14,420 nucleotides of DNA. It comes from Haliea sp041746975. Lineage in GTDB: Bacteria; Pseudomonadota; Gammaproteobacteria; Pseudomonadales; Halieaceae. Within the stretch, counting starts at the first letter, position 1. Every line of letters begins with the position of its first letter. This document shows positions 6,358 to 13,458 of this stretch, piece after piece. A program made the position numbers and the translations under genes. The notes under the pieces were generated by a model. The model was not told where the DNA came from, ran no database searches, and saw only the letters and a program-made list of their open reading frames with translations. The stretch is from NCBI GenBank assembly GCA_041746975.1, contig JBGTGB010000254.1:1-14420 (forward strand), read 5' to 3'.

Positions 6358-7746
6358 GGGCTTTGCGGCGGGAAAAGTGACTTCCACTCTGAGACCAGAA
6401 CCACTGACGGGGTCGAGAAGTTGTATCTTTGCGCCAATATGAATGGCAATTTCCTTTACGATGGCAAGTCCCAGCCCGCTCCCGGGGTGGACCTGATCTC
6501 TTTCCAGCCGGAAGAAGCGACTGAAAACTTCTTCCCGTTGAGACTCGGCGATACCGGGCCCACTGTCCTCGACTGCAACCACGATGTTGTCGCCGACTGC
6601 ACGCAATTCAATGTGAACCTGACCGCGGGGCTGATTATAGCGAATGGCATTATCGAGAATGTTCGCCAACAGCTCGGTCGCCAGCTGTGCCTGCGTCTGC
6701 ACCATCAGCACGGGTCGACTTGTACTGAACTGCAGATCCTGGTTCGCCCGCACCGCAGCAGGCACATGTTCCTCAGTGACAGTGCGGGCAATGGCTACAA
6801 TATCAACCGCTTGCATTACGCGGGTCGCGCCCTCTTTCGCACTTTCTGCGCGAGCAAGAGCCAGCAGCTGGGTTAGCAAGCGCTGCAGGCGGTCTGTCGC
6901 TGTACGCATGTCCTCGAGATGCTGATTTTGATCGGGATTTCTCAAACCCGAAGATTCAAGAACGTTGAGGTGTGTTCGGAGAATAGAGAGCGGAGTTCGC
7001 ATCTGGTGGGCGGCATCTGCGGTGAACTGTCTCATCGCCTTGACCGCTCTCTCAAGCCGGGCCAACTGCTCGTTGAACCCAATGACCAGTTTATGCAGCT
7101 CCAACGGTACGTCATGCAGTGGTAGAGGAGTGAAATCCGCAGGGGCTCTTCTCTCAAGATCACGCCTCAGGCTCGCCAGTGGCGCCAGTCCCCAGCGCAC
7201 TGCGGGGGGGAGCAGTAACACCAACAAGCCCAGCACGAGTAGTTCGAATACCAGCAGGCCCCCTACCATGCGTCGCTGCAACAGTTTCCTGGTATCCAGG
7301 GTTTCTGCGATCTGAATGACCACGGCCGGGCGCATGCCGGAAACCTGTTCCCGGGTCGCCGCAACGCGCACCGGTGAGCCAAGATATTCAGAGTACTGAA
7401 AGTCCACATCGCCATCCCGTCCGGGCAGCGGCTTGAACTCGGGGAGGTCGTACCCAGAGACCAGCTCATCACCGATGCTGACGCTGTAATAAATATTATT
7501 GCGCAAATCCGTCTCGAGCATGCCGAGAGCCCAGGGTGGAAGATCGAAGATGATGTGCCCGTCTTCCACGGCAACGGTCTCCGCGATGATGCGGACGGAG
7601 GCACCGAGTACCCTGTCGTTCACGCCCTCGACGATCCGGTTGATCATCAGCACACCGCCAAAACCCAGCATGACAGCCAGTGCGGTGGTTGGGGCGATCA
7701 GTACCAAAAGCAGACGCCGGGTGAGTGAAAACGGAGCCTTGCCCAT
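6355..7746 (-). CDS. TctE-like sensor histidine kinase
   Basis: This is a 463-residue membrane sensor kinase. Order of parts: TM1 at ~11-35; a periplasmic domain of the TctE type (2CSK_N-like, ~36-160); TM2 at ~161-183; a short linker; the HisKA dimerisation helix with phospho-accepting His247 in FTADAAHQMRTPLS; and the ATPase domain with N-box NILDNAIRYN (362-371), G1 DSGPGI, F-box FSRFFR and G2 GSGLGLAIV (422-430). All catalytic boxes are intact. The family includes TctE, which senses tricarboxylates, and BctE-type kinases that need a periplasmic binding protein. The presence of a citrate-type transporter and an orphan binding protein in the same cluster fits a tricarboxylate or related ligand, by inference. 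It starts 6 bp after the response-regulator stop, with no strong Shine-Dalgarno of its own, so translational coupling is likely. Confidence 0.92.
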   Translation of the reverse strand: MGKAPFSLTRRLLLVLIAPTTALAVMLGFGGVLMINRIVEGVNDRVLGASVRIIAETVAVEDGHIIFDLPPWALGMLETDLRNNIYYSVSIGDELVSGYDLPEFKPLPGRDGDVDFQYSEYLGSPVRVAATREQVSGMRPAVVIQIAETLDTRKLLQRRMVGGLLVFELLVLGLLVLLLPPAVRWGLAPLASLRRDLERRAPADFTPLPLHDVPLELHKLVIGFNEQLARLERAVKAMRQFTADAAHQMRTPLSILRTHLNVLESSGLRNPDQNQHLEDMRTATDRLQRLLTQLLALARAESAKEGATRVMQAVDIVAIARTVTEEHVPAAVRANQDLQFSTSRPVLMVQTQAQLATELLANILDNAIRYNQPRGQVHIELRAVGDNIVVAVEDSGPGIAESQREEVFSRFFRLERDQVHPGSGLGLAIVKEIAIHIGAKIQLLDPVSGSGLRVEVTFPAAKP

Positions 7747-7752
7747 GAGCGA

Positions 7753-8421
7753 CTACTGATCGTCCAGGAGGTACCCGAGTCCCCGCAGCGTGAGGATGGC
7801 AGGTCCGTCTGGCGCCAGTTTGCGTCGCAGCCTTGCGATGTAAAGCTGAATCGCGTTGGGGCTGACACAATCATCGTAGTTGAACACTTCCGCTGTCAGC
7901 CTCTCGGTGGAAACGACCTTGCCTGCCTGGGCGATCAGCCGCTCCAGTACCAGCCACTCCCGCGGACGCAGTTCGACCAGCCGGCCATCGACATGCACTG
8001 TGCCCCTGGAACGGTCGAACTCGAGCTTGCCGATATGGACAACAGGTGCGGGGTCCCCGTGCTGGCGGCGTAGCAGAGCACGCAGGCGCGCCGCCAGTTC
8101 AGACGTTTCGAAAGGTTTGAGAACATAGTCATCAGCACCCAGATCCAGGCCCCGAATGCGATCATCGATAGCGTCCCGGGCGGTTAAAATCAAAACGGGT
8201 TCTGTATGGCCAGAGGAGCGTAACTTGCGCAGCACGTCGAAGCCGGAGATGTCTGGCAGGCCGATATCCAGAATGATAATGGCATAAGGCTGATCATCGG
8301 CCATGGTGAGGGCGGCTTTGCCATGGGAGGCGGTGTCAACGCTGTAGCCTTCAACGGACAGCGCAGCCACCATACCCCGCGACAACAATGGATCGTCTTC
8401 TACGAGAAGGACGCGCGCCAC
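7753..8421 (-). CDS. OmpR-family response regulator (TctD-like)
   Basis: This is a 222-residue transcription factor in the phosphorelay with the adjacent kinase. The receiver domain (1-~115) has the acidic pocket VEDD (7-10), phospho-accepting Asp52 in ILDIGLPD, a Thr in LILTARD and Lys in VLKPF. The C-terminal winged-helix DNA-binding domain (~125-220) ends with the typical RLRRKL...LRGLGYLL recognition helix and wing. I chose the GTG at 8421 because GAGGAG at 8429-8434 lies 7 nt upstream and the protein then begins at the conserved (M)ARVLLVEDD. A longer frame from an ATG at 8484 would add 21 unconserved residues without a good ribosome-binding site. OmpR-family proteins bind tandem direct repeats with an 11-bp period. 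Such repeats precede the TonB receptor and CitMHS genes and are the likely targets. No such repeat is visible upstream of this gene. Confidence 0.92.
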   Translation of the reverse strand: MARVLLVEDDPLLSRGMVAALSVEGYSVDTASHGKAALTMADDQPYAIIILDIGLPDISGFDVLRKLRSSGHTEPVLILTARDAIDDRIRGLDLGADDYVLKPFETSELAARLRALLRRQHGDPAPVVHIGKLEFDRSRGTVHVDGRLVELRPREWLVLERLIAQAGKVVSTERLTAEVFNYDDCVSPNAIQLYIARLRRKLAPDGPAILTLRGLGYLLDDQ

Positions 8422-8428
8422 GGGATCG

Positions 8429-8434
8429 CTCCTC
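8429..8434 (-). promoter_or_regulatory. Ribosome-binding site deciding the response-regulator start
   Basis: GAGGAG on the minus strand is separated by 7 nt from the GTG at 8421-8419. It supports the shorter protein over the ATG starts further upstream, which lack such a site. Confidence 0.75.
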
Positions 8435-8532
8435 AGTCCGGGGAAAGGGGGATTCATTTTTGCTGAATGAGCGATGGATTGCAATTCAACTCGCCATGCC
8501 GTCCCTGGCCAGGCTTGGTGCGGCCCCCCAGG

Positions 8533-9930
8533 CTAAAGGAGGCTCGGGAAACCGACTTTCTTGTTACCAGCTACAAGATCTGCTGCGGTCTTGCCCTGCG
8601 GATTCTTCATGCGAGTATCCGCCCCCGCACTGATCAGGAAATCAATCGCCCCGTGATTCTGTGATCTTGCCGCATAAATCATCAGAGGCGTCAGGCCCTC
8701 GGCATTCTTCGCGTTGACGTCCGCACCCGCAGCCACCAGCAAGCGCAGGATTTCTGCTGACTGGTTGGCAGCAGCCGCGATAGTCAATGGCGTTGAACCG
8801 TCGCTCAGCTTTGCGGTTGGGCGCAGGCCATATTCGTTCATCAGCAGCTTGATGTTCTGGGGTCCATTCTTGTAGCCATGCGCGTTTGCCAGCGCCAGCA
8901 TCAGGGCGTTGGCACCGTTCCTGTTTACTGCATGTACATCAGCGCCCGCCTCAGACAGCAGGCTGAACAGATCAGGACCATAAAGCTGTGACTTTCCGGA
9001 CCAGATAAACGCGGTGTTGCCATTCTCGTCCACGGCGTTGACATCCTGCCCCATGGCAATCAGCTGGGAGGCAACTGCGGCGCTGTTGGCACCGGAGCGG
9101 ATCAACGCAGTGGCACCATCGCCGTCCAGACCGTCAACCTTGAGCCCCTGATCGAGCAGCCATTTAAAGACCTCGCCGCTGGGGTTATTCTGCGCCGCCA
9201 GCATGGCAGCGTTGAGACCATCCTTGCCAACCCGCTCGACGTCGCTTTTCGAAGCCAGATGGGTTACGACGTCAAATACCGGATTACGCCACGCCGCGTT
9301 CAGGAATGGATCCCAGCCATTATTGTCCAGCTGGTCGTATTTAAGCCCAAGTGAATCGAAAAACTCGAATAGGTGAACATAGCGCGTGCGCATTGCTGCT
9401 TCATGCATTGCCGTACGACCATTCTCATCCTCCAGATGAATGTCGATCCCGGCCTTGATCATCTCCCTGTAGACCTCAAGGTCAGGCTGCAGCCGCACCG
9501 CATGAGCAAAGGAGTTTCGCTGTACGACATCCAGCGTATGTATGTCCACACCGGGCTGCGCCAACACCAGGCGCACCGCTGCGGGCGTGCCGCCCTTGGT
9601 CACCCAGAAAATCGCCTCGCGACCCTCCAGTTGCTGCTCAGTCAGACGTGCACCCTTGTCGATGAGAAACTGCCAGACATCTTCGCCAGCCATTGCATTG
9701 CCAGCGCGGACTACCAGTGATGATCCGGAACGATTCACCTGGTTGATGTCGATACCAGAATCCAGTTGTTCCTGAATCATCTCAACCGTCAGCGGGTCCC
9801 ACCAGTGGTCCTGCTTGATCAGCGGATTGTTACCCATGCTGTAGGCCGAGGCCGACGTGACCAGCCCGACCGCGAGTCCCAACACCGACAGTGACCGCAC
9901 CTTGTGTACTACATTTAGAAACTTTTGCAT
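8533..9930 (-). CDS. Exported ankyrin-repeat protein
   Basis: This is a 465-residue protein with a classical signal peptide (basic start MQKFLNVVHKVR, hydrophobic core LSVLGLAVGLV, likely cleavage after SASA near residue 29). The rest is a solenoid of roughly ten ankyrin repeats, recognisable by recurring units such as DENGRTAMHEAA, GKDGLNAAMLAA, DENGNTAFIW, SDGSTPLTIAA and AEGLTPLMIYAA, each followed by a helix ending in a G-A/G-D/V-like turn. Ankyrin solenoids bind proteins, so a periplasmic scaffold or partner of the receptor is the natural guess. No enzymatic domain is present. The ATG at 9930 is preceded by GGAG (9940-9937) with a 6-nt spacer. It lies 31 bp behind the stop of the TonB-dependent receptor gene, so the two are almost certainly co-transcribed. 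The response-regulator gene follows after 111 bp. Confidence 0.88.
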   Translation of the reverse strand: MQKFLNVVHKVRSLSVLGLAVGLVTSASAYSMGNNPLIKQDHWWDPLTVEMIQEQLDSGIDINQVNRSGSSLVVRAGNAMAGEDVWQFLIDKGARLTEQQLEGREAIFWVTKGGTPAAVRLVLAQPGVDIHTLDVVQRNSFAHAVRLQPDLEVYREMIKAGIDIHLEDENGRTAMHEAAMRTRYVHLFEFFDSLGLKYDQLDNNGWDPFLNAAWRNPVFDVVTHLASKSDVERVGKDGLNAAMLAAQNNPSGEVFKWLLDQGLKVDGLDGDGATALIRSGANSAAVASQLIAMGQDVNAVDENGNTAFIWSGKSQLYGPDLFSLLSEAGADVHAVNRNGANALMLALANAHGYKNGPQNIKLLMNEYGLRPTAKLSDGSTPLTIAAAANQSAEILRLLVAAGADVNAKNAEGLTPLMIYAARSQNHGAIDFLISAGADTRMKNPQGKTAADLVAGNKKVGFPSLL

Positions 9931-9961
9931 TTTTTTCTCCAATTATCGCCTGGTTCACATA

Positions 9962-12082
9962 TCACTCAATGGTGTAGATCAATTCCAGAAAAGCTGTACG
10001 CGGCCGCCCTGGATAGTGCCCGGTATGAGTCCGGAAGCCAGCTGTCGCGTAGTCCTTGTCAAAGAGGTTGTCGACACGCAGCATCGCGCGCCAGTCGCCG
10101 AAGTCATAGATCAGCGATGCGTCGTAAATGTCGTAGGCCTTGACCGTCTGGCCGTCGACACTCAAGCGCTTCGAGACATAATCACCGCCAAAAGCTGCCG
10201 CAAGTCCGGTGTCGCCGAACTGATAGCGCGTCCAGAAGCCGAAGGTATTTTCCGGAGCGTTGGCAAATCTGTCGCCGACGTTGTCACCCAGGCCACGATT
10301 TTCATCGCTGAACCCCCCGGTAATCCGGGTCTTGTTATAGGCATAGTTGACGGTTGCAACCCAGTCCGGGGTGATGTCCACGGCCAGATCCAACTCGAAG
10401 CCTTCGCTGGTGACCTCCCCTACCGGCAGCAGGTCATCGAAGCCGTCATTGTCCACATCGCCGCGAGGATCGTCCTGGAGAACGTTGGCGCGCTTTATCT
10501 GGTAAATCGCCGCTGAAGCCTGGAAGCGACCATCCATCAGTGCCGTTTTGACCCCGGCCTCTACCATGTCGCCATCGCTGGGTGCAAAAGGGCCGCCCGC
10601 TTCCGGGATCTGCGAAGACGGACTCTGGGGCTCAAAGCTGGTGGCATACTGCAGGAAAAAACTGATATCATCGCGGGGACGATAAACGCCGCCCAGGCGG
10701 TAGGTGACCTCGTCATCCTCGAATTTTATGCCGTTGACGTCATCCTCGAAATCGTCGTAGCGCAGTCCACCGACAACAATGAACTTCCCGAAGGTGACTT
10801 CGTTGAGCAGGTAGTATCCCGCGCGGTCACTGTCGACAAGATTGGGGACCATCGCGGCGGAATTATAGTTTCTGAAAGCGCCTCTGCCATACACTGGATT
10901 GAAGATGCTGATGGGGTCAGGCAAGCCTGCTCTGGGGCTGGTGTTTCCACGCAGGCGGCTGGCAAAGCGATCTTCAGTGCCCGTAAAGCGGTCGAGGCCA
11001 ACCAGCACACGATTCTGCACATCGGCACTGATGTCTTTAGACCATACAGCGTTGGCCCCGAACGACCAGTTTTCGTTGTTTCGGCGCTGTTCGCGATACT
11101 CACGTCTGACGCTATCGACCGACCCGTCCTCGTTGGAGTCGAACAGACTGTTCAGTTCATGGTAGTGCTGCTGTTCGGTTGCATCGTTGTAGCGCAGCGT
11201 AGCATCGAAGGTAAGATTGCTCGTTAGCTCTGACTGGACGCTGGCCTGAAATACGTCGGATTTCATTTTCAGGAAGTCGTCTGGCTCATTCGCGCTCCAG
11301 CGCACGCTGGTGAGGAAATTTCCGTCATCATCCACGGGAACGCCGCGCAGCCGCGCGCCATCCTGGATCATGTCATAGCGGGTAGCCTGGAGAATGAACC
11401 TGGAGGAACCGACATCATAGGAGAGCCCAAGGTCAGCCACGATAGACTCCTGGAAGGCATTGTTGCGCAGCAGACCCTTGTCCTCGTAGAAAATGCCAGC
11501 GCGACCCGAGACACCGCCACCAAGCGGACCGTTAATGACGGCCATGGCGCCGGATCGGTCTTCGTCACCAATGACAGCGCGGAGACTACCCTCAAAGTAA
11601 TCGTGGGGCTTTTTGGTCACGTAATTGAACAATCCACCCGGAGCCCCCGGGCCGTACAGCATGCCCGCCGGGCCCTTGAGAAATTCGACGCGTTCGATGT
11701 TAAACAACTGGGGAACTGCAAAGCCTACGTTGGGATCTCCGCGCAGACCGTCATAGTAGATTTCTTCCTGGCGAAAGCCTCGCGCGGCAACCCCCGCGAA
11801 ACTGTAGAAGGTGACACCGGAGATATTGCGATATAGATCCTGTGCATCACGGGCACCCTGATCGGCAATCAACTGCTCGGTGATCGCAGCCACCATCTGG
11901 CTGGACTCAAGCGGCGCTGTGGGCAGTTTCCCCACTGAGGTGGAGTCGATGCGGTAAAGTTTCGCAGCCCGACTGGTTACAACAATTTCTTCCATAATCT
12001 GTGCTTGCACTGTCGAGAGCGGCAGCGCCAGGGATATGGCAGTCGTCGCCAGCAGATTGAACCTTGATGCTGTTATATTCAT
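9962..12082 (-). CDS. TonB-dependent siderophore-type outer-membrane receptor
   Basis: This is a 706-residue receptor. A signal peptide (1-~27, ending VQAQ) is followed by a TonB box EEIVVTSR (31-38) and a plug domain (~55-160) with the signature IERVEFLKGPAGMLYGPGAPGG. The remainder is a ~22-strand barrel ending in VDNLFDKDYATAGF...PGRPRTAF. The layout is that of the TIGR01783-type ferric-siderophore receptors. There is no FecA-like N-terminal signalling domain, consistent with regulation by the two-component system rather than an ECF sigma factor. Two acidic Ca-binding-like loops are present (DSNEDGSVD 315-323; DVDNDGFDD 542-550). The last residues are IYTIE rather than the usual terminal Phe. 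The ligand is unknown. A metal-citrate complex is suggested by the CitMHS transporter in the cluster. The ATG at 12082 is preceded by GGGGTG about 5 nt upstream, and a direct-repeat promoter lies at 12147-12179. Confidence 0.92.
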   Translation of the reverse strand: MNITASRFNLLATTAISLALPLSTVQAQIMEEIVVTSRAAKLYRIDSTSVGKLPTAPLESSQMVAAITEQLIADQGARDAQDLYRNISGVTFYSFAGVAARGFRQEEIYYDGLRGDPNVGFAVPQLFNIERVEFLKGPAGMLYGPGAPGGLFNYVTKKPHDYFEGSLRAVIGDEDRSGAMAVINGPLGGGVSGRAGIFYEDKGLLRNNAFQESIVADLGLSYDVGSSRFILQATRYDMIQDGARLRGVPVDDDGNFLTSVRWSANEPDDFLKMKSDVFQASVQSELTSNLTFDATLRYNDATEQQHYHELNSLFDSNEDGSVDSVRREYREQRRNNENWSFGANAVWSKDISADVQNRVLVGLDRFTGTEDRFASRLRGNTSPRAGLPDPISIFNPVYGRGAFRNYNSAAMVPNLVDSDRAGYYLLNEVTFGKFIVVGGLRYDDFEDDVNGIKFEDDEVTYRLGGVYRPRDDISFFLQYATSFEPQSPSSQIPEAGGPFAPSDGDMVEAGVKTALMDGRFQASAAIYQIKRANVLQDDPRGDVDNDGFDDLLPVGEVTSEGFELDLAVDITPDWVATVNYAYNKTRITGGFSDENRGLGDNVGDRFANAPENTFGFWTRYQFGDTGLAAAFGGDYVSKRLSVDGQTVKAYDIYDASLIYDFGDWRAMLRVDNLFDKDYATAGFRTHTGHYPGRPRTAFLELIYTIE

Positions 12083-12146
12083 TATTCACCCCATCGCCAT
12101 TTGCGGGTTGGTAGACAGGCCACCGATAGTGGGCAGCTTTGAAGCT

Positions 12147-12179
12147 ACACTAACAAAGCTTCCTGTCACCAAGCTGTCA
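12147..12179 (-). promoter_or_regulatory. Promoter of the TonB-dependent receptor gene with direct-repeat operator
   Basis: On the minus strand, TGACAG-N5-TGACAG (12179 down to 12163) is followed after exactly 10 bp by TAGTGT (12152-12147). This is a weak -10 hexamer that keeps the key T, A and final T. Geometry and half-sites are identical to the CitMHS promoter at 6325-6357. Transcription would begin near 12140, giving a leader of about 58 nt. A small inverted repeat (GAAGCT...AGCTTC, 12162-12141) overlaps the -10 region. Confidence 0.55.
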
Positions 12180-12192
12180 TGGGTGAAAAATA

Positions 12193-13299
12193 TCAGTCTT
12201 GATTCTTTTTCGCGTCACCCTCAGGCGACACCAGGTCGTTCCAGGCCTTGAGGATGGCGCGACGCCTGACTCGATCAAGATTGGCAATCAAGCCGGGGCC
12301 GACCCGGATGGCCCGGGCCTTCGGGCTGAGGTGAACCGCACCGGAAGGGGAAGGCACATCGGAACGCACCGAATCCAGATAGCTGTCAGCAAGCACCTTC
12401 TGGCCATGCTTTGACAACATAAAATCGAGGAATAATCTGGCCGCATTGGGGTGGCGGGCTGCTTTGGGAATGACTGCAATCCGCGACATGATCAGCGTGT
12501 AATCCTGAGGGCTGATAATGCCGATGGAGGGGTTCTCCGCCAATCGCTCCAGTACATAAGAGCCGATGACGTTGTAGGCCAGCAGTTTACTTCCAGCGGC
12601 CACGTCTTCGGTCATGCGAACCGAAGACGCATAAAGCGTGGGCCTGGTAGCGCCAAGCGCTGCGACCAGATCCCAGGTATTACGGTTGTTCTGCATATCC
12701 TGGGTAAGGTAGAGAAACCCGACACTGGAGGCGAAGGGGTCATAGGTAGCAATTTTGCCAGCGTAGAAGTCCTGTTTACGGGCGAGTAGTTGAGTCAGGT
12801 CATCGTGGGTCCGCGGCACATCTTCGGCCGGTACAAGGGCTTTGTTGTAGACCATGACTATAGGCTCGGCAGTCACGCCCCATGCTTCGTCTTTCCACAC
12901 TGCCCAGGATGGCAGGTTTGACTTTTCTGGCGACGAGTAAGCCAGGGCGTAACCATCGTTCACCAGCTTGATCTGGAGATCCATCGCAGAGCTCCAGAGC
13001 AGGTCGGCCGTGGGCTCAGCCGCGGTAACCTCATCAATAAAGCGAGTGTTCAGTGTCGCCGCATTGAGGTCGAGATACGTAAGCTGAATATCCGGGTAGA
13101 GTCGACTGAACTCTGCCAGCAAGCCAGCCACCGATCGGTGGTCCGTGGTCGCGTAGATTGTGAGGTTCCCCTCCTCGAGTGCGGAAGAGATGATTCGCTG
13201 GTAAGACCGGGAGTCAGACGAAATTGTGAATACAATGACTGCCAGTGCAATCACTGCAACCGACACAAGTGAAACTATCCACTTTGTCCTGTACAACAT
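12193..13299 (-). CDS. Periplasmic solute-binding protein, membrane-anchored, without ABC partners
   Basis: This is a 368-residue protein of the iron(III)/phosphoglycerate-type extracellular binding protein class (AfuA/PgtC-like). Residues 1-~28 are a basic start plus one hydrophobic segment with no A-X-A cleavage site and no lipobox Cys, so it probably stays anchored in the inner membrane facing the periplasm. The binding fold starts at GNLTIYATTD (44-53) and includes GLLAEFSRLYPDIQL, ADLLWSSAMD, AWGVTAEPIVMVYNK, an LLAYNVIGSYV hinge region and PKAARHPNAARLFLDFMLS near the end, all typical of the class. No permease or ATPase gene lies nearby, while a TctE-like kinase does. A sensory role, presenting ligand to the kinase as in PgtC or BctC systems, is more likely than transport. 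It is the first gene of the minus-strand cluster. GGAG near the ATG is close (1 nt), so the start is only moderately secure. Confidence 0.85.
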   Translation of the reverse strand: MLYRTKWIVSLVSVAVIALAVIVFTISSDSRSYQRIISSALEEGNLTIYATTDHRSVAGLLAEFSRLYPDIQLTYLDLNAATLNTRFIDEVTAAEPTADLLWSSAMDLQIKLVNDGYALAYSSPEKSNLPSWAVWKDEAWGVTAEPIVMVYNKALVPAEDVPRTHDDLTQLLARKQDFYAGKIATYDPFASSVGFLYLTQDMQNNRNTWDLVAALGATRPTLYASSVRMTEDVAAGSKLLAYNVIGSYVLERLAENPSIGIISPQDYTLIMSRIAVIPKAARHPNAARLFLDFMLSKHGQKVLADSYLDSVRSDVPSPSGAVHLSPKARAIRVGPGLIANLDRVRRRAILKAWNDLVSPEGDAKKNQD

Positions 13300-13334
13300 G
13301 CTCCGCTGTTCCCGTTTTATTATGATCTAGAGGC

Positions 13335-13362
13335 ATACTAGCGATTAGATTCTCAAACACAA
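13335..13362 (-). promoter_or_regulatory. Candidate sigma70 promoter of the solute-binding protein gene
   Basis: On the minus strand, TTGTGT (13362-13357) and TAGTAT (13340-13335) are spaced 16 bp apart, about 36 bp before the start codon at 13299. Matches to consensus are partial. I see no TGACAG-type repeat here, so this gene may be expressed independently of the repeat-bearing promoters. Confidence 0.35.
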
Positions 13363-13372
13363 GCTCGGATGC

Positions 13373-13401
13373 TCGACTCGGCACCGAACAGTCTGTATAG
13401 T
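13373..13401 (+). promoter_or_regulatory. Candidate sigma70 promoter of ybiT
   Basis: TCGACT (13373-13378) and TATAGT (13396-13401) are separated by 17 bp, a good -10 and a moderate -35, upstream of the GTG at 13459. A short self-complementary pair CCGCGG-4-CCGCGG (13402-13417) lies at the expected transcript 5' end. A second -10-like TACAAT (13450-13455) lies too close to the GTG to give a normal leader. Confidence 0.35.
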
Positions 13402-13458
13402 CCGCGGCCTGCCGCGGTTTAAACCTCGCTCCACCCATCGTCCCCCAGGTACAATACA

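Noticed and set aside
9962..12082. FecA-type transducer with sigma/anti-sigma signalling
   Set aside because: The TonB box follows the signal peptide almost immediately, leaving no room for an N-terminal signalling domain. No FecI/FecR-like genes are present.
12163..12180. True PhoB Pho box (CTGTCA-N5-CTGTCA on the plus strand)
   Set aside because: The half-sites and period resemble a Pho box, but relative to the genes it would be reversed, the spacer is not A/T-rich, and the same element precedes a citrate-type transporter. The cluster's own OmpR-family regulator is a simpler candidate, though PhoB cannot be excluded.
12193..13299. Iron ABC importer operon
   Set aside because: Only a binding-protein gene is present. 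No permease or ATPase gene lies on either strand near it.
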